NCBI RefSeq assembly: GCF_013350005.1
Contig: NZ_JABVWW010000007.1
Coordinates: forward strand, 67,501-131,500
DNA: 64,000 nt
Source: Methylocystis silviterrae
Lineage (GTDB): Bacteria; Pseudomonadota; Alphaproteobacteria; Rhizobiales; Beijerinckiaceae
Direction: 5' to 3'
Below are positions 46,604 through 53,368 of the stretch, piece after piece. A program made the position numbers and the translations under genes. The stretch's first letter is position 1; every line of letters begins with the position of its first letter. The notes beneath the pieces were generated by a model that was given only the letters and a program-made list of their open reading frames with translations, was not told the origin of the DNA and made no database searches.

Positions 46604-47360
46604 CTTCGATCAAGGCGCATTTGTCCGCGCCCTACTCGACCCAGAGCTGCCGCCGCCCAACGAGCTCGAAACCCCCGGCGGCTTTCGGCCAGAGCGACGG
46701 TTCGCCGTCTATCGCAACAATGTGTGCGTCGGACTGGTCGACGCGCTGGCGGAGCGCTTTCCAATTTGCTTACAGTTGGTCGGCGATGAATTTTTCCGCG
46801 CCATGGCGCAATGCTATGTGCGCGAACGCCTTCCGCGCACGCCGATGCTTTTCGAATATGGCGACGCGTTTGCGACATTCGTCTCGAATTTCAAGCCGGC
46901 GCGCGAACTTCCTTACCTTCCGGACGTCGCGCGGCTCGAGTATGCCGTGGGCGCAGCCTATCACGCCGCTGACGCCGCGCCGCTACCGTTGGAATTGATC
47001 CGCGCCCTGCCGCTCGATCGATTGGAGAGCGCAACGGCTGTTCTGCATCCCTCGACGCAGGTCGTAGCGTCCGCCTATCCGATCGTTTCGATCTGGCGGC
47101 GGCATATGTCAGATGAAAAGATGAAGCCGCTGGAATTGGACCGCGGCGAAGAGGCGCTCGTCGTTCGTCCTGAGCTGGCGATCAGCGTGTCACCGCTTCC
47201 TTCCGGCGGATCGGATTTCGTGGATGCGCTTAGGAGCGGAGGAACATTCGGCGAAGCCGTGAATGCGGCGACCGCCGTCGCGATGGATTTCAAACTGACC
47301 GACTGCTTGCGCGAGCTTCTCTTGACTGGAGTCTTCGTAGCCGTCAGCGTCGCGCACTGA
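46587..47360 (+). CDS. bufC: BufC, putative DNA-binding/partner domain protein (DUF2063)
   Basis: A 257-residue DUF2063 protein, the usual partner of DUF692 maturases, which binds the precursor and presents it to BufB. The N-terminal block FAVYRNNVCVGLVDALAERFP and LPYLPDVARLEYA are family-typical. The C-terminal part (about 130-257) is a second, more variable domain with TQVVASAYPIVSIWR. The start overlaps the end of bufB, so translation is coupled. The older annotation of DUF2063 as DNA-binding is not supported by context. Confidence 0.9.
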   Translation: MTISADFDQGAFVRALLDPELPPPNELETPGGFRPERRFAVYRNNVCVGLVDALAERFPICLQLVGDEFFRAMAQCYVRERLPRTPMLFEYGDAFATFVSNFKPARELPYLPDVARLEYAVGAAYHAADAAPLPLELIRALPLDRLESATAVLHPSTQVVASAYPIVSIWRRHMSDEKMKPLELDRGEEALVVRPELAISVSPLPSGGSDFVDALRSGGTFGEAVNAATAVAMDFKLTDCLRELLLTGVFVAVSVAH

Positions 47361-47416
47361 ATTTAAAAAACGCGTTTTGGCTTGGCCGCGGCGATCATTG
47401 ATGGAGTTTGAATGCA

Positions 47417-47899
47417 ATGAATTTCATAAGAAAGATCGCACGCTGGTTGGATGCGATCCCCTACGCCCTGATCGCCCTCTTCCTGCGCATCGTCGCCGCG
47501 CATCCGTTCTTCGTCTCCGGTCAGACAAAGATTGAAGGACCGACTCTAGGCCGCGAAATTTTCGGCTTTGATCTTTCGATCCAGATTCCGACAGCGGTTC
47601 GCAGCGCGACCTTCGCGCTATTCGCCGACGAATATAAACTGCCGCTCATTTCGCCGACCGCCGCCGCCTATGTGGCAAGCGGCCTCGAATTCGTCCTGCC
47701 GCTGCTGCTTGTCCTTGGGCTTTTGACGCGCCTATCGGCGTTCATTCTTCTGGCGATGACAATCGTCATCCAGATCTTCGTCTATCCCGATGCATGGTGG
47801 ACGGTTCATGCCTATTGGATGGCGATCCTCACCGTGTTGGTCGCCCGCGGGCCCGGCGCGATCTCCCTCGACCATCTGCTGTTTCGGCGCCGAAGCTAA
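47417..47899 (+). CDS. bufD: DoxX family membrane protein BufD
   Basis: A 160-residue membrane protein with four predicted helices (ALIALFLRIVAAHPFF; AAYVASGLEFVLPLLLVLGL; LSAFILLAMTIVIQIFVYP; HAYWMAILTVLVARGPGAIS), typical of DoxX. DoxX genes commonly end bufferin operons; the role is unproven. GGAG 10 bases upstream supports ATG 47417 over the TTG at 47408. It is 56 bp after bufC on the same strand. Confidence 0.88.
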   Translation: MNFIRKIARWLDAIPYALIALFLRIVAAHPFFVSGQTKIEGPTLGREIFGFDLSIQIPTAVRSATFALFADEYKLPLISPTAAAYVASGLEFVLPLLLVLGLLTRLSAFILLAMTIVIQIFVYPDAWWTVHAYWMAILTVLVARGPGAISLDHLLFRRRS

Positions 47900-47993
47900 G
47901 CGACGCGGCCCCTCTTGAGCGGCGGCGAAAAGCGCCGTCGCTGCATCCGAGACGCAAGCTCCATCTGTTCGTCGCCCACGCCTGATTCACCGC

Positions 47994-48128
47994 TTACGGC
48001 GCCTCGACATAGACAACAGATCCTGTCTGCTGAGGCGCAGTATGGGCATGAGCCAAACCGGTGCCGACTCCGAAGAAGATGACCGACCCGATGACGGCTC
48101 CGACAATCGCGCTGGTAAAATTCGACAT
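47994..48128 (-). CDS. Small exported/membrane protein (44 aa)
   Basis: A short gene with an excellent ribosome-binding site (CAGGAGG, 4-base spacing). It encodes a single hydrophobic segment (AIVGAVIGSVIFFGVGTGLA) followed by HAHTAPQQTGSVVYVEAP. The LAHAH end could be a signal-peptidase site leaving a 20-residue peptide, or the segment could remain as a membrane anchor. It is convergent with bufD. No family recognised. Confidence 0.65.
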   Translation of the reverse strand: MSNFTSAIVGAVIGSVIFFGVGTGLAHAHTAPQQTGSVVYVEAP

Positions 48129-48256
48129 GACGTCCTCCTGTTGTTTTGCTGAGGAGAACGCTACTCGTTACAGATCCGTGCGAATGTGCGCCATCGCACG
48201 TGGCCCTCGAGAGGACCAAGTCGCGTGGCTTCTCAGCGCCTTCAGCAGGAATTGCG

Positions 48257-48490
48257 TCAGCGGCGATTTGCCCACACGCCGAGGATCGCTCCGCCGATCG
48301 CGCCGGCGATGGCGCACACGAATGCAACGGAAAGTCCTGCCGCGGCGACGCCCAAACCTGCGGCCAGTGCGGAGCCGATTCCGGCAAAGGCGAGTGGAGC
48401 CGTCGCGCCGCTGATGTCGTCAGAGGTCTTTGCGTCGGTCGTGGCGTATGGCTTGGCGTATGGCTTGGCCATCTTCGGTGTCTTGGCCAT
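48257..48490 (-). CDS. Small glycine-zipper membrane protein (77 aa)
   Basis: The basic N-terminus MAKTPKMAKPYAKPYATTD is followed by a long Gly/Ala-rich hydrophobic region (GIGSALAAGLGVAAAGLSVAF and AIAGAIGGAILGVW) with GxxxG spacing. GAGGAA precedes the ATG at 48490. The architecture suggests two closely packed helices in the inner membrane. It is isolated on the minus strand between two other small genes. Unknown function. Confidence 0.6.
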   Translation of the reverse strand: MAKTPKMAKPYAKPYATTDAKTSDDISGATAPLAFAGIGSALAAGLGVAAAGLSVAFVCAIAGAIGGAILGVWANRR

Positions 48491-48706
48491 TGTAGTGTTC
48501 CTCGCTTGCGCTCAGGCCTTCCGCCTGATCGCGCTCGCAAGGACAGATAGGGCGCCACGCTTCGAAGGGACGAGGCGTGCGAACGCTGAAGCAGCTTAAG
48601 GAGGGGACCCCACGACCATTGCGCGCGTGGTGCGACGCCGCGCTCTAGCAAGATTTTCAATCCGACTTCAGGCGCGGCCGTCTCAGGCGCGATACACGGC
48701 TTTACA

Positions 48707-48949
48707 TCACCGGCGGCGTAACGGGTAATCTTCGCTGTCGTAAAGCGGCCGAATCTCGCGGCCGAAAAAGTGCTCTTCATCCACTTCCAGGGAGCAGCCG
48801 GCGAGCGCTTTTGGCGTGAGCTCCTCTACGGCGAAGCGAATAGCCTCCGAGGCGTGCTCGAAGCGCCGAAAATTGAGGGACTTCGAATGCGAATTGGCCG
48901 CCTTGGAAAAATAGAGAGCGGCTTCCGTTGTATATTGCTTCGCGTCCAT
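48707..48949 (-). CDS. Conserved-looking small cytosolic protein (80 aa)
   Basis: A balanced, soluble-looking protein (YFSKAANSHSKSLNFRRFEHASEAIRFAVEEL, then LEVDEEHFFGREIRPLYDSEDYPLRRR). Its ribosome-binding site is GGAGGT 5 bases before ATG 48949. The gene starts 16 bp after the stop of the 88-residue gene, so the two probably form an operon. No named domain recognised. Confidence 0.7.
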   Translation of the reverse strand: MDAKQYTTEAALYFSKAANSHSKSLNFRRFEHASEAIRFAVEELTPKALAGCSLEVDEEHFFGREIRPLYDSEDYPLRRR

Positions 48950-48965
48950 CGACCACCTCCAGAAA

Positions 48966-49232
48966 CTATTGCATGAACTCTTCCCGCGCCACGAGTTCGA
49001 GAGCGGATTCTACGGCGACCCTTTCCTGCCCATCGCGTTCTCTCTTCATCCGGTACTGCAGGCCGGCGCCGGCGTCTGGCAGATGGCGCGTGACGCTAAA
49101 CGAATCGGTTCCCGTCGCGGCTCCGAATTTTTGGATCACGCGAACCCCGATCGCGAATTTATGCGATGGGGTGGCGGTAAGCCTTTGCGCCGGACGCCGA
49201 AAGCTTCGGATCGTATCGTTGTCATTGGTCAT
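48966..49232 (-). CDS. Small hypothetical protein (88 aa)
   Basis: Soluble, without cysteines. It begins with Asn/Asp-rich MTNDNDTIRSFRRP and contains FAIGVRVIQKFGAATGTDSFSVTRHLPD and a mixed-charge C-terminal half. GAGGAG lies about 9 bases upstream of ATG 49232. It is the first gene of the two-gene unit with 48707-48949. Function unknown. Confidence 0.6.
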   Translation of the reverse strand: MTNDNDTIRSFRRPAQRLTATPSHKFAIGVRVIQKFGAATGTDSFSVTRHLPDAGAGLQYRMKRERDGQERVAVESALELVAREEFMQ

Positions 49233-49297
49233 GTGGAGGCGCTCCTCGAGTGATCGTCATGAGCGCATTCAGGCGATGAGCCCGCGATGCGCTCGAC

Positions 49298-49453
49298 TTA
49301 ACGCCGTCGCTTCGCGTCGGCTTCGCGCGCCTGAAGCTTTTCAACGGTCAGCCAGGACGAATCCTTAAGGACCGCCGCCGCACCCCCGTCGCGGGTTTTG
49401 TCTTTCTTGGGCTTTTTCGCTTCGCGATTACTGCGCCGTTGGCCTTTAGCCAT
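49298..49453 (-). CDS. Small basic protein (51 aa)
   Basis: A Lys/Arg-rich protein starting MAKGQRRSNREAKKPKKDK, with a short C-terminal helix (WLTVEKLQAREADAKRRR). The N-terminal MAKGQxRSNRE motif is, as I recall, found in short Hyphomicrobiales proteins of unknown role. GAGGGGG precedes ATG 49453. The high charge could mean nucleic-acid binding. Confidence 0.65.
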   Translation of the reverse strand: MAKGQRRSNREAKKPKKDKTRDGGAAAVLKDSSWLTVEKLQAREADAKRRR

Positions 49454-49530
49454 GTCCGCCCCCTCGTGTGAATGGGCCTCGCGCTCAACGTCCACTGCTG
49501 CGCTTTTCTGCGCGGACGCTTAGTAGTCTC

Positions 49531-49603
49531 GTTCCTCCTGAAAGGAACATTCCCGGCCCCTGCCGATCGGCCGCATTGCGGCTGGACCACCAGGGGCCGG
49601 GAA
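49531..49603 (-). terminator. Structured 3' end of the cold-shock gene
   Basis: A 13-bp perfect inverted repeat (TTCCCGGCCCCTG at 49550-49562, CAGGGGCCGGGAA at 49591-49603) lies 5 bp past the csp stop. A smaller GTTCCT/AGGAAC hairpin follows at 49531-49548. There is no T-run, so it may be a stabilising or Rho-linked structure rather than an intrinsic terminator. Confidence 0.55.
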
Positions 49604-49608
49604 GATGA

Positions 49609-49821
49609 TTAGGCTGCGACCTGCAGCTGATCGGCAGAAGATTTTCCGCTACGACGATCGATGGCGATTTCGTAGTTGAGCTTCTGGCCTTCCGCGAGAC
49701 CCATAAGTCCCGCGCGCTCAACCGCGCTGATGTGGACGAATACGTCCGGGCCGCCGGACTCCGGCTGGATGAAGCCAAAGCCTTTTTGGGCGTTGAACCA
49801 TTTTACGATACCGGTCTGCAT
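49609..49821 (-). CDS. Cold-shock protein (CspA family)
   Basis: A 70-residue OB-fold single-strand RNA/DNA-binding protein acting as an RNA chaperone. RNP1 KGFGFI is at 13-18 and RNP2 VFVHI at 27-31. AAGGA precedes the ATG. About 380 bases separate it from the next gene upstream; a long 5' leader of the kind seen in csp mRNAs could occupy part of that gap. Confidence 0.95.
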   Translation of the reverse strand: MQTGIVKWFNAQKGFGFIQPESGGPDVFVHISAVERAGLMGLAEGQKLNYEIAIDRRSGKSSADQLQVAA

Positions 49822-50201
49822 TGACGTGTCCTTTCGAGAACAGCTGTCTGCGCCATGCAGATTGCGTGGCGCTTGGGGATCGAAGTTCTGGAGAGGAAGT
49901 CAGAAGCCGACGCGCCAAGGGAGCGGAAGCAAGATCATTCGGCCGAAACTCGATATGTAATATTTAGCGCATATCGGCGAAAATACAAGCTGCAACGCGG
50001 GAAGGACTGAGCGAATATGAGGCCTCGGCCGACCATCGAAGGCGAAACATTCCGACCCTTTGATGGAGGCAAGAATAGGCTCAGCTTCACCTTCGAGACG
50101 AATTAAGTCCAGAAAGAAATTGCTTTCGTCGATCGCAACGCCCATTTCGTGGACACCCTCCGGCTTCGCGGCAGTGAGCACACGGCGAAGGAGCAAGGGC
50201 G
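49822..50201. other. Intergenic region upstream of the cold-shock gene
   Basis: A minus-strand frame runs through here (to 50448), but its N-terminal part is antisense to the 50202 gene and its composition is poor. An internal piece, VHEMGVAIDESNFFLDLIRL, looks protein-like and could be a decayed gene. Otherwise I see only a probable csp promoter/leader region. Confidence 0.4.
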
Positions 50202-50480
50202 ATGAGCGAAAAAGCGATTCTCCGATTTGCGTCATCCGCGTGGTGGGCTGAGCATCCCCGCACGCATCTGGTTGTCGTGCATGCGATTCTTTTCGCTCTC
50301 CACCGAGATCTGACCTCAGAGGAGATCTGGCTCTCGCCCACCACCGACGAGTGGCGAAAAGTTGCTGAACTCGCCGCTGACTGCTGCGATGACGGCGATT
50401 TGGCGTTGACCGGAGATAGAATGGCTTGGCGGATCCTATCGAGAACATTTCGCGGAGACGCGCCGCCCTTCTCGATCTAA
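50202..50480 (+). CDS. Hypothetical protein (92 aa)
   Basis: Soluble, acidic protein with Trp pairs (RFASSAWWAEHPRTHLVVVHAILFALHRDL), then LSPTTDEWRKVAELAADCCDDGDLAL. CAAGGGCG precedes ATG 50202. A competing minus-strand frame covers the same DNA, but this one has the better start and composition. No family recognised. Confidence 0.5.
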   Translation: MSEKAILRFASSAWWAEHPRTHLVVVHAILFALHRDLTSEEIWLSPTTDEWRKVAELAADCCDDGDLALTGDRMAWRILSRTFRGDAPPFSI

Positions 50481-50600
50481 AGGCGTCGGGCGCCAGTAGC
50501 GGAAGCCGCTCCGACTTTCTGCCCCATTCCGCCTAAATAGACGGCTGACACGCCAGCTCCCGCGCGTCATCCGCAGCGCTCGCGAGTAGACCAGCAAGTT

Positions 50601-51971
50601 TCAATTCGCATTCGATCGCGGAAACTCCAGCTTGAACGTCGCGCCGCCTCCGGGCGTGTCCTCGACCCAGATATGGCCGCCGTGTGCGTCTACGATTTCC
50701 TTGGCGACGGCGAGGCCAAGGCCCGTGCCGGGAGTGGTTTCGTTCTTTCGCCAGAAGGCCTCGAAGACCAATTCGCGGTCCGTCTCTTCCACGCCGCCAC
50801 CATGATCGATTACTTCGAGCGTTGCGTTCTCGGCGACGCGAACGTGAACCATGCCGCCCTCTGGCTCGGCGCGAAGAGCGTTGTCGATGACATTCGAGAT
50901 GACGGACTCAAGCGCCGGCCGATTGCCCTGTATAAGAGCAGGCGCGCTGGGCGCGTCGAGAACGATCTGGCGCCGCGCCTTCAGCGCCAGAAGCGCTGCG
51001 TCCGCAATGATCGTTCTCGTCAACGCGACGAGGTCGATCGTGTGATCAAGCTTTGTCGATTGTTGACCGAGCCGCGCGGAAGCCAGCAGCTGCTCGACGA
51101 TGTTGCGTATTCGCCGATGATCGCGTTTCAGATCATTCTTAAAGGTCGGCTCCTCAGGCGCATCAAGCCGCACGCCGAGCACGTTAATGGGCGTGCGGAG
51201 TTCATGCGCGGCATTTGCCGTAAAACGCCGTTGCCGGGCGACGCCGGCATCGAGCCGCGCCAAAGCGTCGTTTACCGCGTCGACGAGGGGTCCAACTTCG
51301 CTCGATACGTCATTTGCATCGAGGCGTTGGTCCAGGCTGCTCATGTCGATTCGTGACGCCTGTGCCGCCACGCGTCTGAGCGGCCTCAATCCCCACCGCA
51401 CGGCGAACCAGGCTGCGCCTGCCGACATCAAAATCGCCATGACCAGGTAGGCGGTCAACCAGCGCGTTTCCTCAATGGCGGCGTCGACAATGTCGCCCCA
51501 ACGAAATTTCTGTCCGTAGACGGCGATGTGAAGGCGCCCGAAGGGAGTCCATTCTGGTTCCATAAGGCCCGCACGAATAGCGCTTGGATCGCCAGGCAGG
51601 ATGAAATGCACATGGGTCGGGCTGATCTCGATGAGAGGCTTCAGCATCGCGATGAGCTCTGGCGAGGAACCGGCAATTGGGTCACGGCTCAGCCTTCGAA
51701 ACGCCGCGAACTTCATAGCGGGCGCGCGCTTCAGATCTTCTAGCAGGTCCGGCGTCGGCCTGATCTCCAGCATTTTATCTTCATTCATCGCCAACGATGC
51801 GATGATCTGCTTTTTTGCGCGAATCGCCGACAACTCATCGAGCGATGTGGCGAAAATTTCTACTCCCGTAAGGCCGATGCCGATCGTTACCAGCCATGCG
51901 ATCGGAAAGGCTATAATTTGTGCAAGGAATAGACAGCCGACAATGCGTAATACGAGCGAATGCCGTCTCAA
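50601..51971 (-). CDS. Sensor histidine kinase (two-component system)
   Basis: A 456-residue membrane sensor kinase. Helix 1 lies at about 8-34 and helix 2 at about 172-192; the 135-residue periplasmic loop between them has no recognised fold. HAMP follows (about 193-245). The H-box TANAAHELRTPI puts phospho-His at 256. The ATPase has VIDNALRAEP, DHGGGVEE and GTGLGLAVAKEIV. Its start overlaps the regulator stop by 4 bases (ATGA). The loop presumably detects an envelope signal; the neighbouring TonB-receptor cluster makes metal or siderophore sensing a reasonable guess. Confidence 0.92.
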   Translation of the reverse strand: MRRHSLVLRIVGCLFLAQIIAFPIAWLVTIGIGLTGVEIFATSLDELSAIRAKKQIIASLAMNEDKMLEIRPTPDLLEDLKRAPAMKFAAFRRLSRDPIAGSSPELIAMLKPLIEISPTHVHFILPGDPSAIRAGLMEPEWTPFGRLHIAVYGQKFRWGDIVDAAIEETRWLTAYLVMAILMSAGAAWFAVRWGLRPLRRVAAQASRIDMSSLDQRLDANDVSSEVGPLVDAVNDALARLDAGVARQRRFTANAAHELRTPINVLGVRLDAPEEPTFKNDLKRDHRRIRNIVEQLLASARLGQQSTKLDHTIDLVALTRTIIADAALLALKARRQIVLDAPSAPALIQGNRPALESVISNVIDNALRAEPEGGMVHVRVAENATLEVIDHGGGVEETDRELVFEAFWRKNETTPGTGLGLAVAKEIVDAHGGHIWVEDTPGGGATFKLEFPRSNAN

Positions 51972-52645
51972 TCAAGCAACTCCGTCACCATGTAGCCAAC
52001 GCCGCGAATAGTGTGAATGGCGACGCCAGCGTTCAACACGATGACCCGTCGCCGCAAACGCGACACCGCCATATCGAGCGTATTGTCCTGAACGTCGTCG
52101 TGTGGAGAGAAGACCTCGTCGAGAAGAGTCTCGCGCGAAACCACGCGATTGACGCGCCGCAGAAGAGAATCGAGCAGGACCAATTCCCGCCGGTGCAGCG
52201 TGACGATTCTGTTCGAGATACGGACGTCACGCGTCGTCGGGTCAAAAGACAGCGCGCCCACGACGATCGGCTTTGGCGCGCCGCTTCCCGGACGCCGAAC
52301 GCAGGCCCGTATTCTCGCGACCAGCTCCTCTCCTTGAAAAGGCTTCGTCACATAGTCGTCCGCGCCGAGATCGAAGCTCGACACCTTTTCTCCCGTGTCA
52401 TCCATTGCCGTCAGCACCATGACGCGAATGCCCGGCCTCAGTTGCCGCGCAAGCGGCATGAGCGACAGCCCATCGCCATCAGGCAGACGACGATCGAGAA
52501 GCAAGAGGTCATAGTTTGATCGTTCGACAGCTTCTCGCGCAGCGCTCAGACAGCGGGCTTGATCAACGTCGAAACCGGCCTGGGCGACTAACGACGCCGT
52601 CAAACGCGCCGCGTCCAGCTCGTCTTCAACCAACAATATTCGCAT
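51968..52645 (-). CDS. OmpR-family response regulator
   Basis: A 225-residue regulator. Receiver: VEDE acidic pair at 6-9, phospho-Asp51 in LLLLDRRLPDGDG, and VTKPF with the conserved Lys at about 102-106. The C-terminal winged helix has LHRRELVLLDSLLR and VSRLRRRV followed by IHTIRGVGYM. ATG 52645 starts directly at the receiver strand, removing an unrelated N-terminal extension. It forms an operon with the kinase and diverges from the DUF2946-like gene, sharing about 200 bp of promoter region. Confidence 0.94.
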   Translation of the reverse strand: MRILLVEDELDAARLTASLVAQAGFDVDQARCLSAAREAVERSNYDLLLLDRRLPDGDGLSLMPLARQLRPGIRVMVLTAMDDTGEKVSSFDLGADDYVTKPFQGEELVARIRACVRRPGSGAPKPIVVGALSFDPTTRDVRISNRIVTLHRRELVLLDSLLRRVNRVVSRETLLDEVFSPHDDVQDNTLDMAVSRLRRRVIVLNAGVAIHTIRGVGYMVTELLD

Positions 52646-52848
52646 CTGGGCAACGATCCCTTCGCGCCGTTGATTATCGAATTTGGTTTCTAAATTCGCA
52701 AGACAGGACAGATCGGCGCGAAGGGCCGGCTGTTGCCCGAAAGACACAGCGTCTCGAATTCGCGCCAAAATTTCTCACGTCAGACTCATGTCAGGCACAT
52801 CGGCCCCGCTTTGGCTATTTATTCTCCACCAGGCGAAGAACGGCGACG

Positions 52849-53289
52849 ATGCGGCAGATCGGAAGTCCCGCGACAAAGACGAGCGAGAACGCTGATTGGC
52901 GTTTCGGACGCGTTCGCGCGGCTCTGTTCGGCTTTGTCGCATTTGTCATGGCGCTTCAGGGAGTTGTTTTCGCTTCGCCCTGGGCGCGAAGCGCTTCTCA
53001 TGAAGAGATTGCCGTAGTCTCGATCGCGGCCGTCGTCGATTGTGCGCAAGATGACTCGCGCCTGCCAGCGAGCGACGGTCACGCGCATAAGTGCTCTTTG
53101 GCTGGCCTCTGTTGCTTGGCAAGTTGCAAGGTGCAGACGTTTGGTCTCCCGGGAGCGGCATTTAGCCTAGCGCCCTGGCGCCGATTGGCGGCCGATGCTG
53201 TTAAGCGACACGCTCCCGCACGCAGCCGACTCGCGCTTGCCGGTTGGGCGAGCGCCTGGTCTTCGCGCGTCCCGCCGCAGGCGGCCTAA
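52849..53289 (+). CDS. DUF2946-like Cys-motif protein (paralogue D)
   Basis: About 146 residues with a hydrophobic segment (AALFGFVAFVMALQGVVFA) and the His/Cys cluster DGHAHKCSLAGLCCLASCK near residue 75. The arrangement of a membrane segment, then a Cys-rich patch, placed beside a TonB receptor copies the cluster at 9.4-13.8 kb. The ribosome-binding site is weak (AGGCGAAG), so a later start is possible. It lies 80 bp upstream of the receptor at 53369. Membership of DUF2946 is by architecture, not certain homology. Confidence 0.6.
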   Translation: MRQIGSPATKTSENADWRFGRVRAALFGFVAFVMALQGVVFASPWARSASHEEIAVVSIAAVVDCAQDDSRLPASDGHAHKCSLAGLCCLASCKVQTFGLPGAAFSLAPWRRLAADAVKRHAPARSRLALAGWASAWSSRVPPQAA

Positions 53290-53368
53290 TTCGCGGCTCG
53301 CGCCCTAAGCTCTCCTCTTCTTCTTCTCGTCTGCTCGAGCGCCGTGACAATCGCTCTGGAGTTTCTCA

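Noticed and set aside
49900-50448. A 182-residue minus-strand gene overlapping the 50202 gene
   Set aside because: The N-terminal half is Arg/Ser-rich and antisense to a better frame, and no ribosome-binding site precedes its start. A short internal piece could be a remnant.
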